Shown in pieces: positions 33,760 to 39,813 of a stretch of DNA of 39,813 nt. The stretch's first letter is position 1; every line of letters begins with the position of its first letter. The stretch covers positions 1 through 39,813 of the forward strand of contig JABDLU010000036.1 of assembly GCA_013002865.1 (NCBI GenBank). Reading direction: 5' to 3'. The notes under the pieces are model-generated. The model was not told where the DNA came from. It did no database searches and was given only the letters and a program-made list of their open reading frames with translations. The DNA is from Acidimicrobiia bacterium. Its GTDB lineage: Bacteria > Actinomycetota > Acidimicrobiia > Spongiisociales > SHLN01. The translations under genes and the position numbers were made by a program.

Positions 33760-36387
33760 TTGCCGACGGCGATGATCGAAGAAGCCCTAGCGCTTGTTGA
33801 CGGGGTCCAGGACGACCCGCGGGCGACACTGGCAGCCGCCAAGTCTCTGCTCGGCAACGCCGACCTTGCCCCCGATGTGAGAGCTACCGCCTATTGGGCC
33901 GCCGGCCTGGCCTCCCGTCAACTCAACGACCTGCCCAGAGCCGAACGTGCTCTGACCGCCGGGCTCGATATCGCTGGTGCACACGGTTTGCTGCGTCGCG
34001 CCGCGCAAATTCGCTCCAGCTTCAGTCTGGTTCGCCTCTATACCGGCAACACTCGAGAAGCCCTGGAAGAAGCTGAGCGCGCTTCCGCCGATCTCGACGG
34101 AGCCGACCTCGCCCGCAACCGGATGCAGATCGGCTTGATCCAACAGCGTTTGGGTGACCTGCATGCGGCGCTCGATCACTACGAGGCCGCGCTCGCCGGT
34201 CTGAGGAACGAGGGAGACCGCTTAGCCGAGGCTCGGCTCCTCACCAACCGTGGGGTTCTTCACGGCTACCTGGGGCGCCTCGATGACGGGGTCGCCGATC
34301 TGGCGCTCGCCCTATCCATCGGGCGCGACCTCGACCAGAGCCTGATCGTCGCTGCGTGCGCACACAATCTCGGGTTCATGGAGGGTCGGCGGGGCGACGT
34401 CCCGGCCGCCCTGACCTGGTTCGACCAGGCCGAAGAGGCCTACGACCAACTGGGTCGCCCACCAGGGATGGTTGAAGTGCTGCTGGCGAATCGTGCCGAA
34501 CTCCTGCTGTCGGTTGGCCTATTCGACGAAGCGGCGGCCGCCGCCGCAGCTGCGCTCGCCGGGTTGGAGCGTTCAGACAACGTCACGGACCTATCCGAGA
34601 CTCGCTGGCTGATGGCAGAAGTCTCGTTAGCGAATGGCAACCCCGATGAGGGATTGAAACACGCCACGACGGCCGTACAGGAGTTCACGTCGCAGGATCG
34701 GGCGGGGTGGCAACTGATGGCTGAATACACTGCCCTCCGGTGTCGATTCGCTTCGACCCCCTCTCAGCTGACGGCGCCCGACGTGGTTCAACTCGGGACC
34801 CGCATGAAGGAAATCGGGCTTGCCGGCGAGGGCGATCACTGTCTGCTCTTGGCGGGTCGCCTGGCGCTCCAGATAGGCGACATGACCCTCGCCCGGTCGC
34901 ATCTGCAGAGCGCCGCCCGAGCCCGCTCGCGGGGCCCGGCGGTTGGCCGAGCACAGGCGTGGCTCGCCGAGGCCATGCTGAGGGAGGCGGAAGGCAATCA
35001 GCGCGGCGCGCTCCGGGCGATCGATGCCGGTCTCGGTGTCATCCGCGACTACCGATCGACGCTGGGCGCTACCGACCTGCGGTCGTACGCAGCCGCTCAC
35101 GGGCTGGAGTTGGCCCGCATGGCGACGCGGCTGGCGATCGACAGCCAATCGCCATGGCGAGTGCTGCGGGCGGTCGAGGACTGGAGGTCGGTAAGCCGGC
35201 AGGTGGCTGCGGTGCGCCCACCCACCGACCATGATCTCGAGCAACTCTTGGCCGAGTTGCGGCGGGTGGAGACCGAACTGCGTGAAGCGGCGTTGAACGG
35301 CGAGCCCACCGCCGGGCTGGGCGCTCAACGGACGAGCCTCGAGAAACGGATCCGGTCTCGCGAGCGCCAACTCCGCGGCGGGGCGGTGACAGATGAGCGG
35401 CGGAGCTGGACCCGCAAGGCCGTCACCACGGCGGTCGGATCTCGAACGTTGCTCTCGTTCATGACCCACGCCGATCAGATCTACCGCGTGGCGGTTGAAG
35501 GGGGCTCAGCAACGCTGACCAGGACGCTCGGAGCGGCTGCGGCGCGTTCGGAGTTGGATTCGCTTCTGTTTTCGCTGAACCGGCTCGCGCTGGGGAGAGG
35601 CTCGCCGCGCTCGCTCGCTGCCGCAGCGGCAACAATGGAGGTCAAGATCGCTTCGCTTCGAAGCAACCTGCTCGGTGGTCTCGACCCCGGGGTTGGCCCG
35701 GTAGTGGTCATCCCGAGCGGTGCCCTGCACCGGGTTCCGTGGCCGGCGCTGATGCCGGAGGTCGAGGTGTCGGTTGCGCCCTCCCTCGAGGCCTGGGATC
35801 GTGCATCTCAGAACCGACCATCGGTTGCCAGGTCATCGGCAGCCACCCTGATCGCCGGGCCGGACCTGACCGCAGCCCCCGCGGAGGTTGCGGCCATAGC
35901 CGAGTCCTACCGGAATCCGCATGTGCTGACCGGCATGGAAGCCACCGCCACCTCTGCCCTCTCAGCACTCGATGGCGCTGCGGTCGGTCATGTGGCCGCC
36001 CACGGTGTGTTCCGCGCGGACAACCCGTCGTTTTCCTCGCTACTGATGAGCGATGCTCCACTGACTGTGTACGACCTGCAGTTGATACGAACACCGCCCG
36101 GGCTCATGGTGCTCTCATCGTGCGACACGGGGATCTCAAAGGTCATCGCCGGAGATGAGCTACTTGGATTGTCGGCAGCGTTGATCGACATGGGGGTAGG
36201 CAACCTCGTTGCCCCCATCGTCCCGATCGCAGACGAGGTCGTCCCCGACCTCATGGCTGACTTTCACCGCTACCTCACAGGCGGAGCAACACCGTCTCGG
36301 TCATTGGCCGACGTTCTGGCCGGTCGGGACGCACTGACCGACCAGGAGCGGGCGCTCCGCGCCTCGTTCGTCTGCCTCGGCGCCTGA
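33760..36387 (+). CDS. TPR-CHAT protein (caspase-like protease)
   Basis: 875 residues. The N-terminal half is TPR repeats (about 20-450; e.g. GDLHAALDHYEAALAGLRNEGD, GDVPAALTWFDQAEEAYDQLG). A charged coiled-coil (about 490-535) follows, then a C-terminal CHAT domain (about 560-870). The clan CD dyad is intact: His748 (GHVAAHGVFRADNPSFSSLLMSD) and Cys788 (MVLSSCDTGIS). It ends with the family-like DVLAGRDALTDQERALRASFVCLGA. No signal peptide or membrane segment, so it is cytoplasmic. CHAT proteases with TPRs are regulated by protein or RNA partners in known systems, e.g. the type III-E CRISPR peptidase; no CRISPR lies here. It diverges from the subtilase-sigma operon. Confidence 0.92.
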   Translation: MPTAMIEEALALVDGVQDDPRATLAAAKSLLGNADLAPDVRATAYWAAGLASRQLNDLPRAERALTAGLDIAGAHGLLRRAAQIRSSFSLVRLYTGNTREALEEAERASADLDGADLARNRMQIGLIQQRLGDLHAALDHYEAALAGLRNEGDRLAEARLLTNRGVLHGYLGRLDDGVADLALALSIGRDLDQSLIVAACAHNLGFMEGRRGDVPAALTWFDQAEEAYDQLGRPPGMVEVLLANRAELLLSVGLFDEAAAAAAAALAGLERSDNVTDLSETRWLMAEVSLANGNPDEGLKHATTAVQEFTSQDRAGWQLMAEYTALRCRFASTPSQLTAPDVVQLGTRMKEIGLAGEGDHCLLLAGRLALQIGDMTLARSHLQSAARARSRGPAVGRAQAWLAEAMLREAEGNQRGALRAIDAGLGVIRDYRSTLGATDLRSYAAAHGLELARMATRLAIDSQSPWRVLRAVEDWRSVSRQVAAVRPPTDHDLEQLLAELRRVETELREAALNGEPTAGLGAQRTSLEKRIRSRERQLRGGAVTDERRSWTRKAVTTAVGSRTLLSFMTHADQIYRVAVEGGSATLTRTLGAAAARSELDSLLFSLNRLALGRGSPRSLAAAAATMEVKIASLRSNLLGGLDPGVGPVVVIPSGALHRVPWPALMPEVEVSVAPSLEAWDRASQNRPSVARSSAATLIAGPDLTAAPAEVAAIAESYRNPHVLTGMEATATSALSALDGAAVGHVAAHGVFRADNPSFSSLLMSDAPLTVYDLQLIRTPPGLMVLSSCDTGISKVIAGDELLGLSAALIDMGVGNLVAPIVPIADEVVPDLMADFHRYLTGGATPSRSLADVLAGRDALTDQERALRASFVCLGA

Positions 36388-36424
36388 TTCTGGCGGCGAA
36401 GCGCCCCGCCCCGGCACTCCCGGT

Positions 36425-37186
36425 CTAATACGGAGCCGGGAGCGACTTTCCGGTTTCGAGCACGCTCTTCAGGCCCGAGACGATGTAGGGGAACCCGTTT
36501 GTGAAATCCTCGTAGGTCTTGCTGCCCGCCGGGGCGTCGTAGAGCTCGACCGTCAGCTTGGAGGCACCGTTTACGTCTTCGACCAGCCATACCTCGCGGG
36601 CGGGTCCCTCGGCAGTCAACTCCGGATCCCAGTGGGCCGTGAAGGTGTACTCCAGGCGATGCGGCGGGTCAATGGCGATGACCTCTCCGTCGGCGACCAC
36701 CGAGCCATCGCCGCCGAGGTACCGGACGGCGCTGCCCTCGGTCCATTCAGACTCCACTCGCGTCCCGTAGAAGTAGCGGACGGTGTAGTCGCCGTCGGTG
36801 ATCGCTTTCCACACCTCCTTGACGTCGGCGGCAATGAACGCCTGATACACGTGGCTGGGCTCGGACATGGGTTCGTCTCCTCCTTCGAGATGAGCCTTCA
36901 GGCCGGCAATCGCACCCACCGTCGGCTCGGTGTACTTGCTGATCCACCGGTCGTGGACCAGTCGGATCGGAATCGGGTTGAGGTAGTGGAGCTTGCTGCG
37001 GCCCGACCGGCGGGTCGTGATCAACCCGGCTTCCTCCAGCACCCGCAAATGGCTCATGACACCGAACCGGGTCATGTCCGGTAGGTGTGTACAGAGCCGA
37101 CCGAGCGATTGGCCATCTTCGACAAACAGGCTGTCGAGCAGCAGTCGCCGGCTGGGATCGTTGAGAGCTCGGAATACCTCATCCAC
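36425..37186 (-). CDS. ArsR-family HTH fused to an SRPBCC (AHSA1-like) domain
   Basis: 253 residues. The ArsR winged helix covers 1-100 (MDEVFRALNDPSRRLLLDSLF, MSHLRVLEEAGLITTRRSGRSKLHYLNP). An AHSA1/SRPBCC ligand-binding domain covers about 108-253 (VYQAFIAADVKEVWKAITDGDYTVRYFYG ... LEYTFTAHWDPE). No metal-binding cysteine pair is seen, so the ligand is probably small and hydrophobic and bound by the SRPBCC cavity. The GTG start lies 6 nt after a perfect TATAAT -10 (37198-37193). A perfect 20-bp palindrome overlaps that promoter, so autorepression is likely. Confidence 0.9.
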   Translation of the reverse strand: MDEVFRALNDPSRRLLLDSLFVEDGQSLGRLCTHLPDMTRFGVMSHLRVLEEAGLITTRRSGRSKLHYLNPIPIRLVHDRWISKYTEPTVGAIAGLKAHLEGGDEPMSEPSHVYQAFIAADVKEVWKAITDGDYTVRYFYGTRVESEWTEGSAVRYLGGDGSVVADGEVIAIDPPHRLEYTFTAHWDPELTAEGPAREVWLVEDVNGASKLTVELYDAPAGSKTYEDFTNGFPYIVSGLKSVLETGKSLPAPY

Positions 37187-37192
37187 TCATCG

Positions 37193-37198
37193 ATTATA
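37193..37198 (-). promoter_or_regulatory. Consensus -10 TATAAT for the leaderless ArsR-SRPBCC gene
   Basis: Minus strand TATAAT, 6 nt, GTG at 37186. Its first base is the end of the operator palindrome. Confidence 0.7.
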
Positions 37199-37217
37199 TG
37201 TGAGTAATTACTCACAT
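37198..37217. promoter_or_regulatory. Perfect 20-bp operator palindrome ATGTGAGTAATTACTCACAT
   Basis: A symmetrical 10+10 bp site of ArsR-family style between the ArsR-SRPBCC gene and the divergent lipoprotein gene. It covers the -10 to -35 spacer of the regulator, and its edge lies 11 bp upstream of the lipoprotein's TACGCT (37229-37234). Binding would block both promoters. Confidence 0.75.
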
Positions 37218-37242
37218 GTCAACCCCGCTACGCTGAACCGCC

Positions 37243-38160
37243 ATGCCTCGCTCGCTGCGGCCGGTCGTCGCGCTGATCACACTCCTTGCCGCCTGCACCA
37301 CAACGACCGACCCGACCACCATGCCCTCGTCGACGGTGGCCGGAACGCCCGGTGGCCGGCCACCCCGCTGCGACGTCCAGCTCATTGCCGAGCAGGTCGG
37401 CACCGTCGAATCGGCCGGCCTTACCGAGATCTCCGGGCTCGCCGCCAGTCGCGCCTACCCCGGTGTCCTGTGGGCACACAACGACTCGGGTGACGACGCG
37501 GCGATCCACGCCCTCGCCGGGGACGGGACCGCCCTCGGCCGGACGCTGCTGCCCGACCTCACCGCCCGCGACTGGGAGGACATCGCCATCGGTCCAGGCC
37601 CCGAAGCCGGGCGCGACTACCTCTATCTGGCCGACATCGGAGACAACCGCGGCGACCGCGCCACCGTACAGATCCACCGCCTGCCCGAGCCGAGCCCCGG
37701 CACCAACCGGGTCGGCGGCGGCGAGACCCTCACCCTCACCTATTCGTCCGGCCCGGCCGAAGCCGAGACGCTGCTGGTCGATCCCGACTCGGGCGACCTC
37801 GTGATTCTCGGGAAAGCACTGTCCGGTGTCACGCCGGTCTTCTTCGTGCCGGGCACGACCGACTGGTCGACGCCCCAGCAGGCCGACAATCTGGGCGACA
37901 TCGAGCTCGGCACGTTCGCCGTCGCCACCGGAGGAGATGCCACCGACGGCGTGGTCGTCGTGCGCACCTACGACGAGATCTTCCGCTGGACTCGGCCGCC
38001 AGGGCGCGACCTCGCTGCGACGCTGTTCGGCCCCGGATGCCGGGCGGGGACGGTTCGCGACAGCCAGGGCGAGGCGATCGCCATTGGCCCCGACGGCCAG
38101 ATCTTCACCACCAGCGAAGGGGCGTTCCCGCCTATCCACCGCTTCGCCCCTCCTTCCTGA
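37243..38160 (+). CDS. Lipoprotein with a beta-propeller-like domain
   Basis: 305 residues. Signal peptide with lipobox (ITLLAAC, Cys18) and a Thr/Pro/Ser tether (19-40). The domain repeats beta-strand motifs such as TEISGLAASRAYPGVLWAHNDSGDDAAIHAL, WEDIAIGPG, DYLYLADIGDNRGDRATVQIHRLPEP and GEAIAIGPDGQIFTTSEG, reminiscent of SdiA-regulated/phytase-like propellers. Binding or enzymatic role unknown. It probably starts with a nearly leaderless mRNA (TACGCT, 8 nt, ATG). It is likely controlled by the adjacent ArsR-SRPBCC regulator through the shared palindrome. Confidence 0.75.
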   Translation: MPRSLRPVVALITLLAACTTTTDPTTMPSSTVAGTPGGRPPRCDVQLIAEQVGTVESAGLTEISGLAASRAYPGVLWAHNDSGDDAAIHALAGDGTALGRTLLPDLTARDWEDIAIGPGPEAGRDYLYLADIGDNRGDRATVQIHRLPEPSPGTNRVGGGETLTLTYSSGPAEAETLLVDPDSGDLVILGKALSGVTPVFFVPGTTDWSTPQQADNLGDIELGTFAVATGGDATDGVVVVRTYDEIFRWTRPPGRDLAATLFGPGCRAGTVRDSQGEAIAIGPDGQIFTTSEGAFPPIHRFAPPS

Positions 38161-38191
38161 CCGGTTGCACCAGTGCGGCATGGCGGACTGC

Positions 38192-38197
38192 TAGGTT
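38192..38197 (+). promoter_or_regulatory. -10 hexamer TAGGTT for a 34-codon leaderless gene
   Basis: TAGGTT, 6 nt, GTG at 38204. The short ORF behind it was found because of this signal. Confidence 0.45.
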
Positions 38198-38203
38198 CGG
38201 ATC

Positions 38204-38308
38204 GTGCTCATCATGGTGGTGGTAGTGACCGCATACGCATGTGCGGTTGTAGGGGGCTTCCTCCTCGGGCGTCACGGTGCGCCCTGGCTCCGTCGGCGAA
38301 TGCACTGA
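38204..38308 (+). CDS. 34-residue single-pass membrane protein
   Basis: The product is MLIMVVVVTAYACAVVGGFL, then LGRHGAPWLRRRMH: one transmembrane helix (about 2-21) and a short basic tail that would stay in the cytoplasm. It is too short for most gene callers. Support is the leaderless -10 with exact spacing and a protein-like composition. It could be a regulatory microprotein. Alternatively it is a chance ORF; no homologue is recognised. Confidence 0.45.
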   Translation: MLIMVVVVTAYACAVVGGFLLGRHGAPWLRRRMH

Positions 38309-38375
38309 CGGCCCTTAAGGATCCTTTCAGCGGCTGCCCGATACGGTGCGTTGATCGACCAAGAAAGGACGTCTG

Positions 38376-38702
38376 ATGAAGACCCGCACCAAGATCATCG
38401 TGGCCGGAACCGCGGTCGTTGCGCTGAGCGCGGCCGGTAGTGGAATCGCCCTCAGCTCGACCGACGACGACGGGACCGAAGTACCCATCACCGGGGTCGC
38501 TCTGGAGCGAGCCACCGCAGCGGCGCTAGAGGCCACCGGCGGCGGGACCGTCACAGAGACCGAGCAGGGCGACGAGGAGAGCTTCTACGAAGTGGAAGTT
38601 CGGAGGCTCGACGGCTCCTCAGTCGACGTCCAGCTCGACGAGGACTTCCAGCTCGTTGAGATCACCGAAGACAGCGAGACCGACGAAGGCGATCAGGACT
38701 GA
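38376..38702 (+). CDS. Exported PepSY-domain protein
   Basis: 108 residues. Signal-like N terminus (MKTRTKIIVAGTAVVALSAAGSGIAL), then a single PepSY domain (ITGVALERATAAALEATGGGTVTETEQGDEESFYEVEVRRLDGSSVDVQLDEDFQLVEI) and a very acidic tail (EDSETDEGDQD). PepSY domains often inhibit or bind peptidases or metals in the cell envelope. ATG with AAGGA 6 nt upstream. It is closed by a strong hairpin shared with the convergent gene. Confidence 0.85.
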   Translation: MKTRTKIIVAGTAVVALSAAGSGIALSSTDDDGTEVPITGVALERATAAALEATGGGTVTETEQGDEESFYEVEVRRLDGSSVDVQLDEDFQLVEITEDSETDEGDQD

Positions 38703-38723
38703 TCCGCCGCACCCCCCGGCGCG

Positions 38724-38751
38724 GCGAGCCCACCGACCTCGGTGGGCTCGC
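38724..38751. terminator. Bidirectional hairpin terminator stem
   Basis: GCGAGCCCACCGA (38724-38736), CC, then its exact complement to 38751: a 13-bp perfect stem midway between two convergent stops (38702 and 38757). No U-tract on either side. Confidence 0.65.
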
Positions 38752-38756
38752 TCAGT

Positions 38757-38978
38757 TCAGAGGGCCTCTTCCTCCGGTGCCCACGGCACCACGAAGTCAT
38801 CGGCGCTACGGGGAGGCGGACCGTCGGCCGGATCACCGGGCGTCACCGCCCGGTCGGACTCTCGCCCAAGCTCGGCTTCGAGCCGGTCGCGCTCGGCGAC
38901 CAGCTTGCGGAGGTCACTGATCGCGACCTCGATTGCAATGTTCAGTTCGTCTAGGCGGCGCCCGGCTTCTTCCCCCAT
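38757..38978 (-). CDS. Small coiled-coil protein
   Basis: 73 residues. A heptad-rich helix (EEAGRRLDELNIAIEVAISDLRKLVAERDRLEAELGRES, about 3-42) is followed by a Pro-rich acidic tail ending VVPWAPEEEAL. No signal peptide. I chose ATG at 38978 because TATCTT lies exactly 6 nt upstream (38990-38985); a start six residues earlier lacks any signal. No family recognised; likely a protein-protein adaptor. Confidence 0.65.
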   Translation of the reverse strand: MGEEAGRRLDELNIAIEVAISDLRKLVAERDRLEAELGRESDRAVTPGDPADGPPPRSADDFVVPWAPEEEAL

Positions 38979-38984
38979 GTGTGG

Positions 38985-38990
38985 AAGATA
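38985..38990 (-). promoter_or_regulatory. -10 hexamer TATCTT for the leaderless coiled-coil gene
   Basis: Minus strand TATCTT, then CCACAC, then ATG at 38978. Confidence 0.55.
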
Positions 38991-39018
38991 TCGCACCTGC
39001 GGCGGAGCCGATACGCGG

Positions 39019-39813
39019 CTACTGGAGGGCGTCGACCAATGCGCCCGTCAATACGTCGTAGCCGATCGGCAGTGGGTGGATATCGGGGCGTTGATCGAGC
39101 ATGTGGGTGGTGGATGCCGTCCGACCGCGCATCGGCTCGAACCCATCGGCGACGAGCACTCCGCCATCGCCTGCCACGGCAACCGCGATGGCATTGAACG
39201 AAGCCAGGGTTTCGTCGGTCGCCCCCTCCAGCTCGGTGCCGAGGCCGAGGCTGAACGGGTTGTATGCAGTCAAGAACACGATCGTCGCATCCGGCGCCGC
39301 CTGCCGCAGCTCGTCCAGGATGTACTCCAGGTCGGGGCCGTAGCTCTGGAAGGTGGCATCCAGCCGATCCCGACACGCCGGCGCGTCGAGCGACTCGCTG
39401 CACGCCTCCGAGCCGAGGTGGCCGAGCAGGTTGTTGGCCCCGATGTCGATGGTCACATAGGCGACGTCGCGGCCCTCCATGAACGCGACGGCCTCGTCTA
39501 GCTGGCCGCTGCGAATCAGCGTGCCGGTGGTCTCTCCGGACACGCCGAAGTTCTCCAGGCCGTACTCGACGCCATCGCGCCGCTCGAGCTGGCGGTGGAA
39601 ACGGGATACGTAGCCGTCTCGAGGGTCGTCGACGCCGACATTGGCCGCCAGGGAATCGCCGAGTGCCACATATACCGGGGTTGCCGATCGGGCGGCAACC
39701 TCACCGCGGCCGAACCGCTCCGGCGGAGCCCCGGCAGCACCGACTGCCGAAGCCGCCGCGGCGCGCAGCCCGTCGAGCAGCGATGCCGAGGTCAGCAGAT
39801 CGGTGCTTCCCTG
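39019..39813 (-). CDS. SGNH/GDSL-family hydrolase (N terminus outside window)
   Basis: The frame is open to the window edge, so the first part of the gene is missing; 264 codons are visible. GDSL blocks: block I VYVALGDSLAANVG (nucleophile Ser), block II NFGVSGETTG (oxyanion Gly), block III TIDIGANNLL (oxyanion Asn), block V DIHPLPIGYDVL (catalytic Asp-His). An Ala/Pro-rich stretch before block I (SAVGAAGAPPERFGRGEVAARSATP) looks like a linker after an export signal that lies outside. Two cysteines (ACSES, DAPACRDR) could pair if secreted. Likely an esterase or acetylesterase; substrate unknown. Confidence 0.88.
   Translation of the reverse strand, partial: QGSTDLLTSASLLDGLRAAAASAVGAAGAPPERFGRGEVAARSATPVYVALGDSLAANVGVDDPRDGYVSRFHRQLERRDGVEYGLENFGVSGETTGTLIRSGQLDEAVAFMEGRDVAYVTIDIGANNLLGHLGSEACSESLDAPACRDRLDATFQSYGPDLEYILDELRQAAPDATIVFLTAYNPFSLGLGTELEGATDETLASFNAIAVAVAGDGGVLVADGFEPMRGRTASTTHMLDQRPDIHPLPIGYDVLTGALVDALQ

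Noticed and set aside
33760-36387. TPR-CHAT considered as a type III-E CRISPR (Craspase) component
   Set aside because: No gRAMP effector, Csx30/31 or CRISPR array is in the window, and the domain order and neighbours differ.
36388-36424. Possible terminator between the CHAT and ArsR-SRPBCC genes
   Set aside because: Only a 4-bp GGCG/CGCC stem can form; too weak to call.

Overview
The window is a GC-rich, densely packed bacterial chromosome segment. The gene set points to an actinomycete: a homodimeric pyruvate dehydrogenase E1, a SARP/BTAD regulator, a probable F420-binding PPOX-fold protein, a YwiC-like membrane protein, and a NarL-type two-component system whose kinase carries the actinobacterial 'sensor' domain. 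Many starts show a -10 hexamer of form TAnnnT exactly 6 nt before ATG/GTG/TTG, the mark of leaderless mRNAs. An uncultured Acidimicrobiia-like lineage would fit, but that is inference. I see no rRNA, tRNA, phage, IS element or CRISPR array.

Layout. 1-2.5 kb: HTTM-type membrane protein (cut by the window edge), PPOX-fold protein and a lipoprotein serine hydrolase. 2.5-6.8 kb: FabH-type ketosynthase diverging from the conserved three-gene set circularly permuted ATP-grasp / alpha-E / transglutaminase. 6.9-9.2 kb: small membrane protein, YwiC-like protein, HAD phosphatase and a 30-residue secreted peptide. 9.2-14.3 kb: a 1274-residue SARP-ATPase-TPR regulator with a second, C-terminal helix-turn-helix, diverging from an odd protein with weak likeness to the two ends of an ATP-grasp ligase and a 49-codon ORF coupled to it. 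14.4-19.3 kb: MscS channel, proline dehydrogenase and AceE, with heptamer tandem arrays between genes. 19.4-20.9 kb: arsM-sigZ operon, rich in Cys-Cys pairs. 21-23.1 kb: small membrane protein, histidine kinase and response regulator. 23.3-28.5 kb: small membrane proteins, a peroxiredoxin-like gene with an in-frame TGA at a UxxC motif (probable selenoprotein), S10 peptidase, alpha/beta hydrolase, SDR and VOC protein. 28.5-31 kb: ClC transporter with CBS and RCK-C-like parts, and a TfoX N-terminal domain protein. 31-36.4 kb: the region of most interest. 36.4-39.8 kb: ArsR-SRPBCC fusion with a perfect operator palindrome, lipoprotein, 34-residue membrane protein, PepSY protein, coiled-coil protein and a partial SGNH hydrolase.

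The standout locus is 31043-36387. An intracellular subtilisin-like protease, an ECF-type sigma factor and a 144-residue partner form one transcription unit. It diverges from a TPR-CHAT (caspase-like) protease over a 58-bp shared promoter region. The subtilase carries seven perfect PVYLGN hexapeptides, encoded by different synonymous codons, between its N-terminal domain and its catalytic domain. Two unrelated protease clans plus a dedicated sigma factor suggest a proteolysis-controlled signalling or defence switch. This is inferred from architecture and was not tested.
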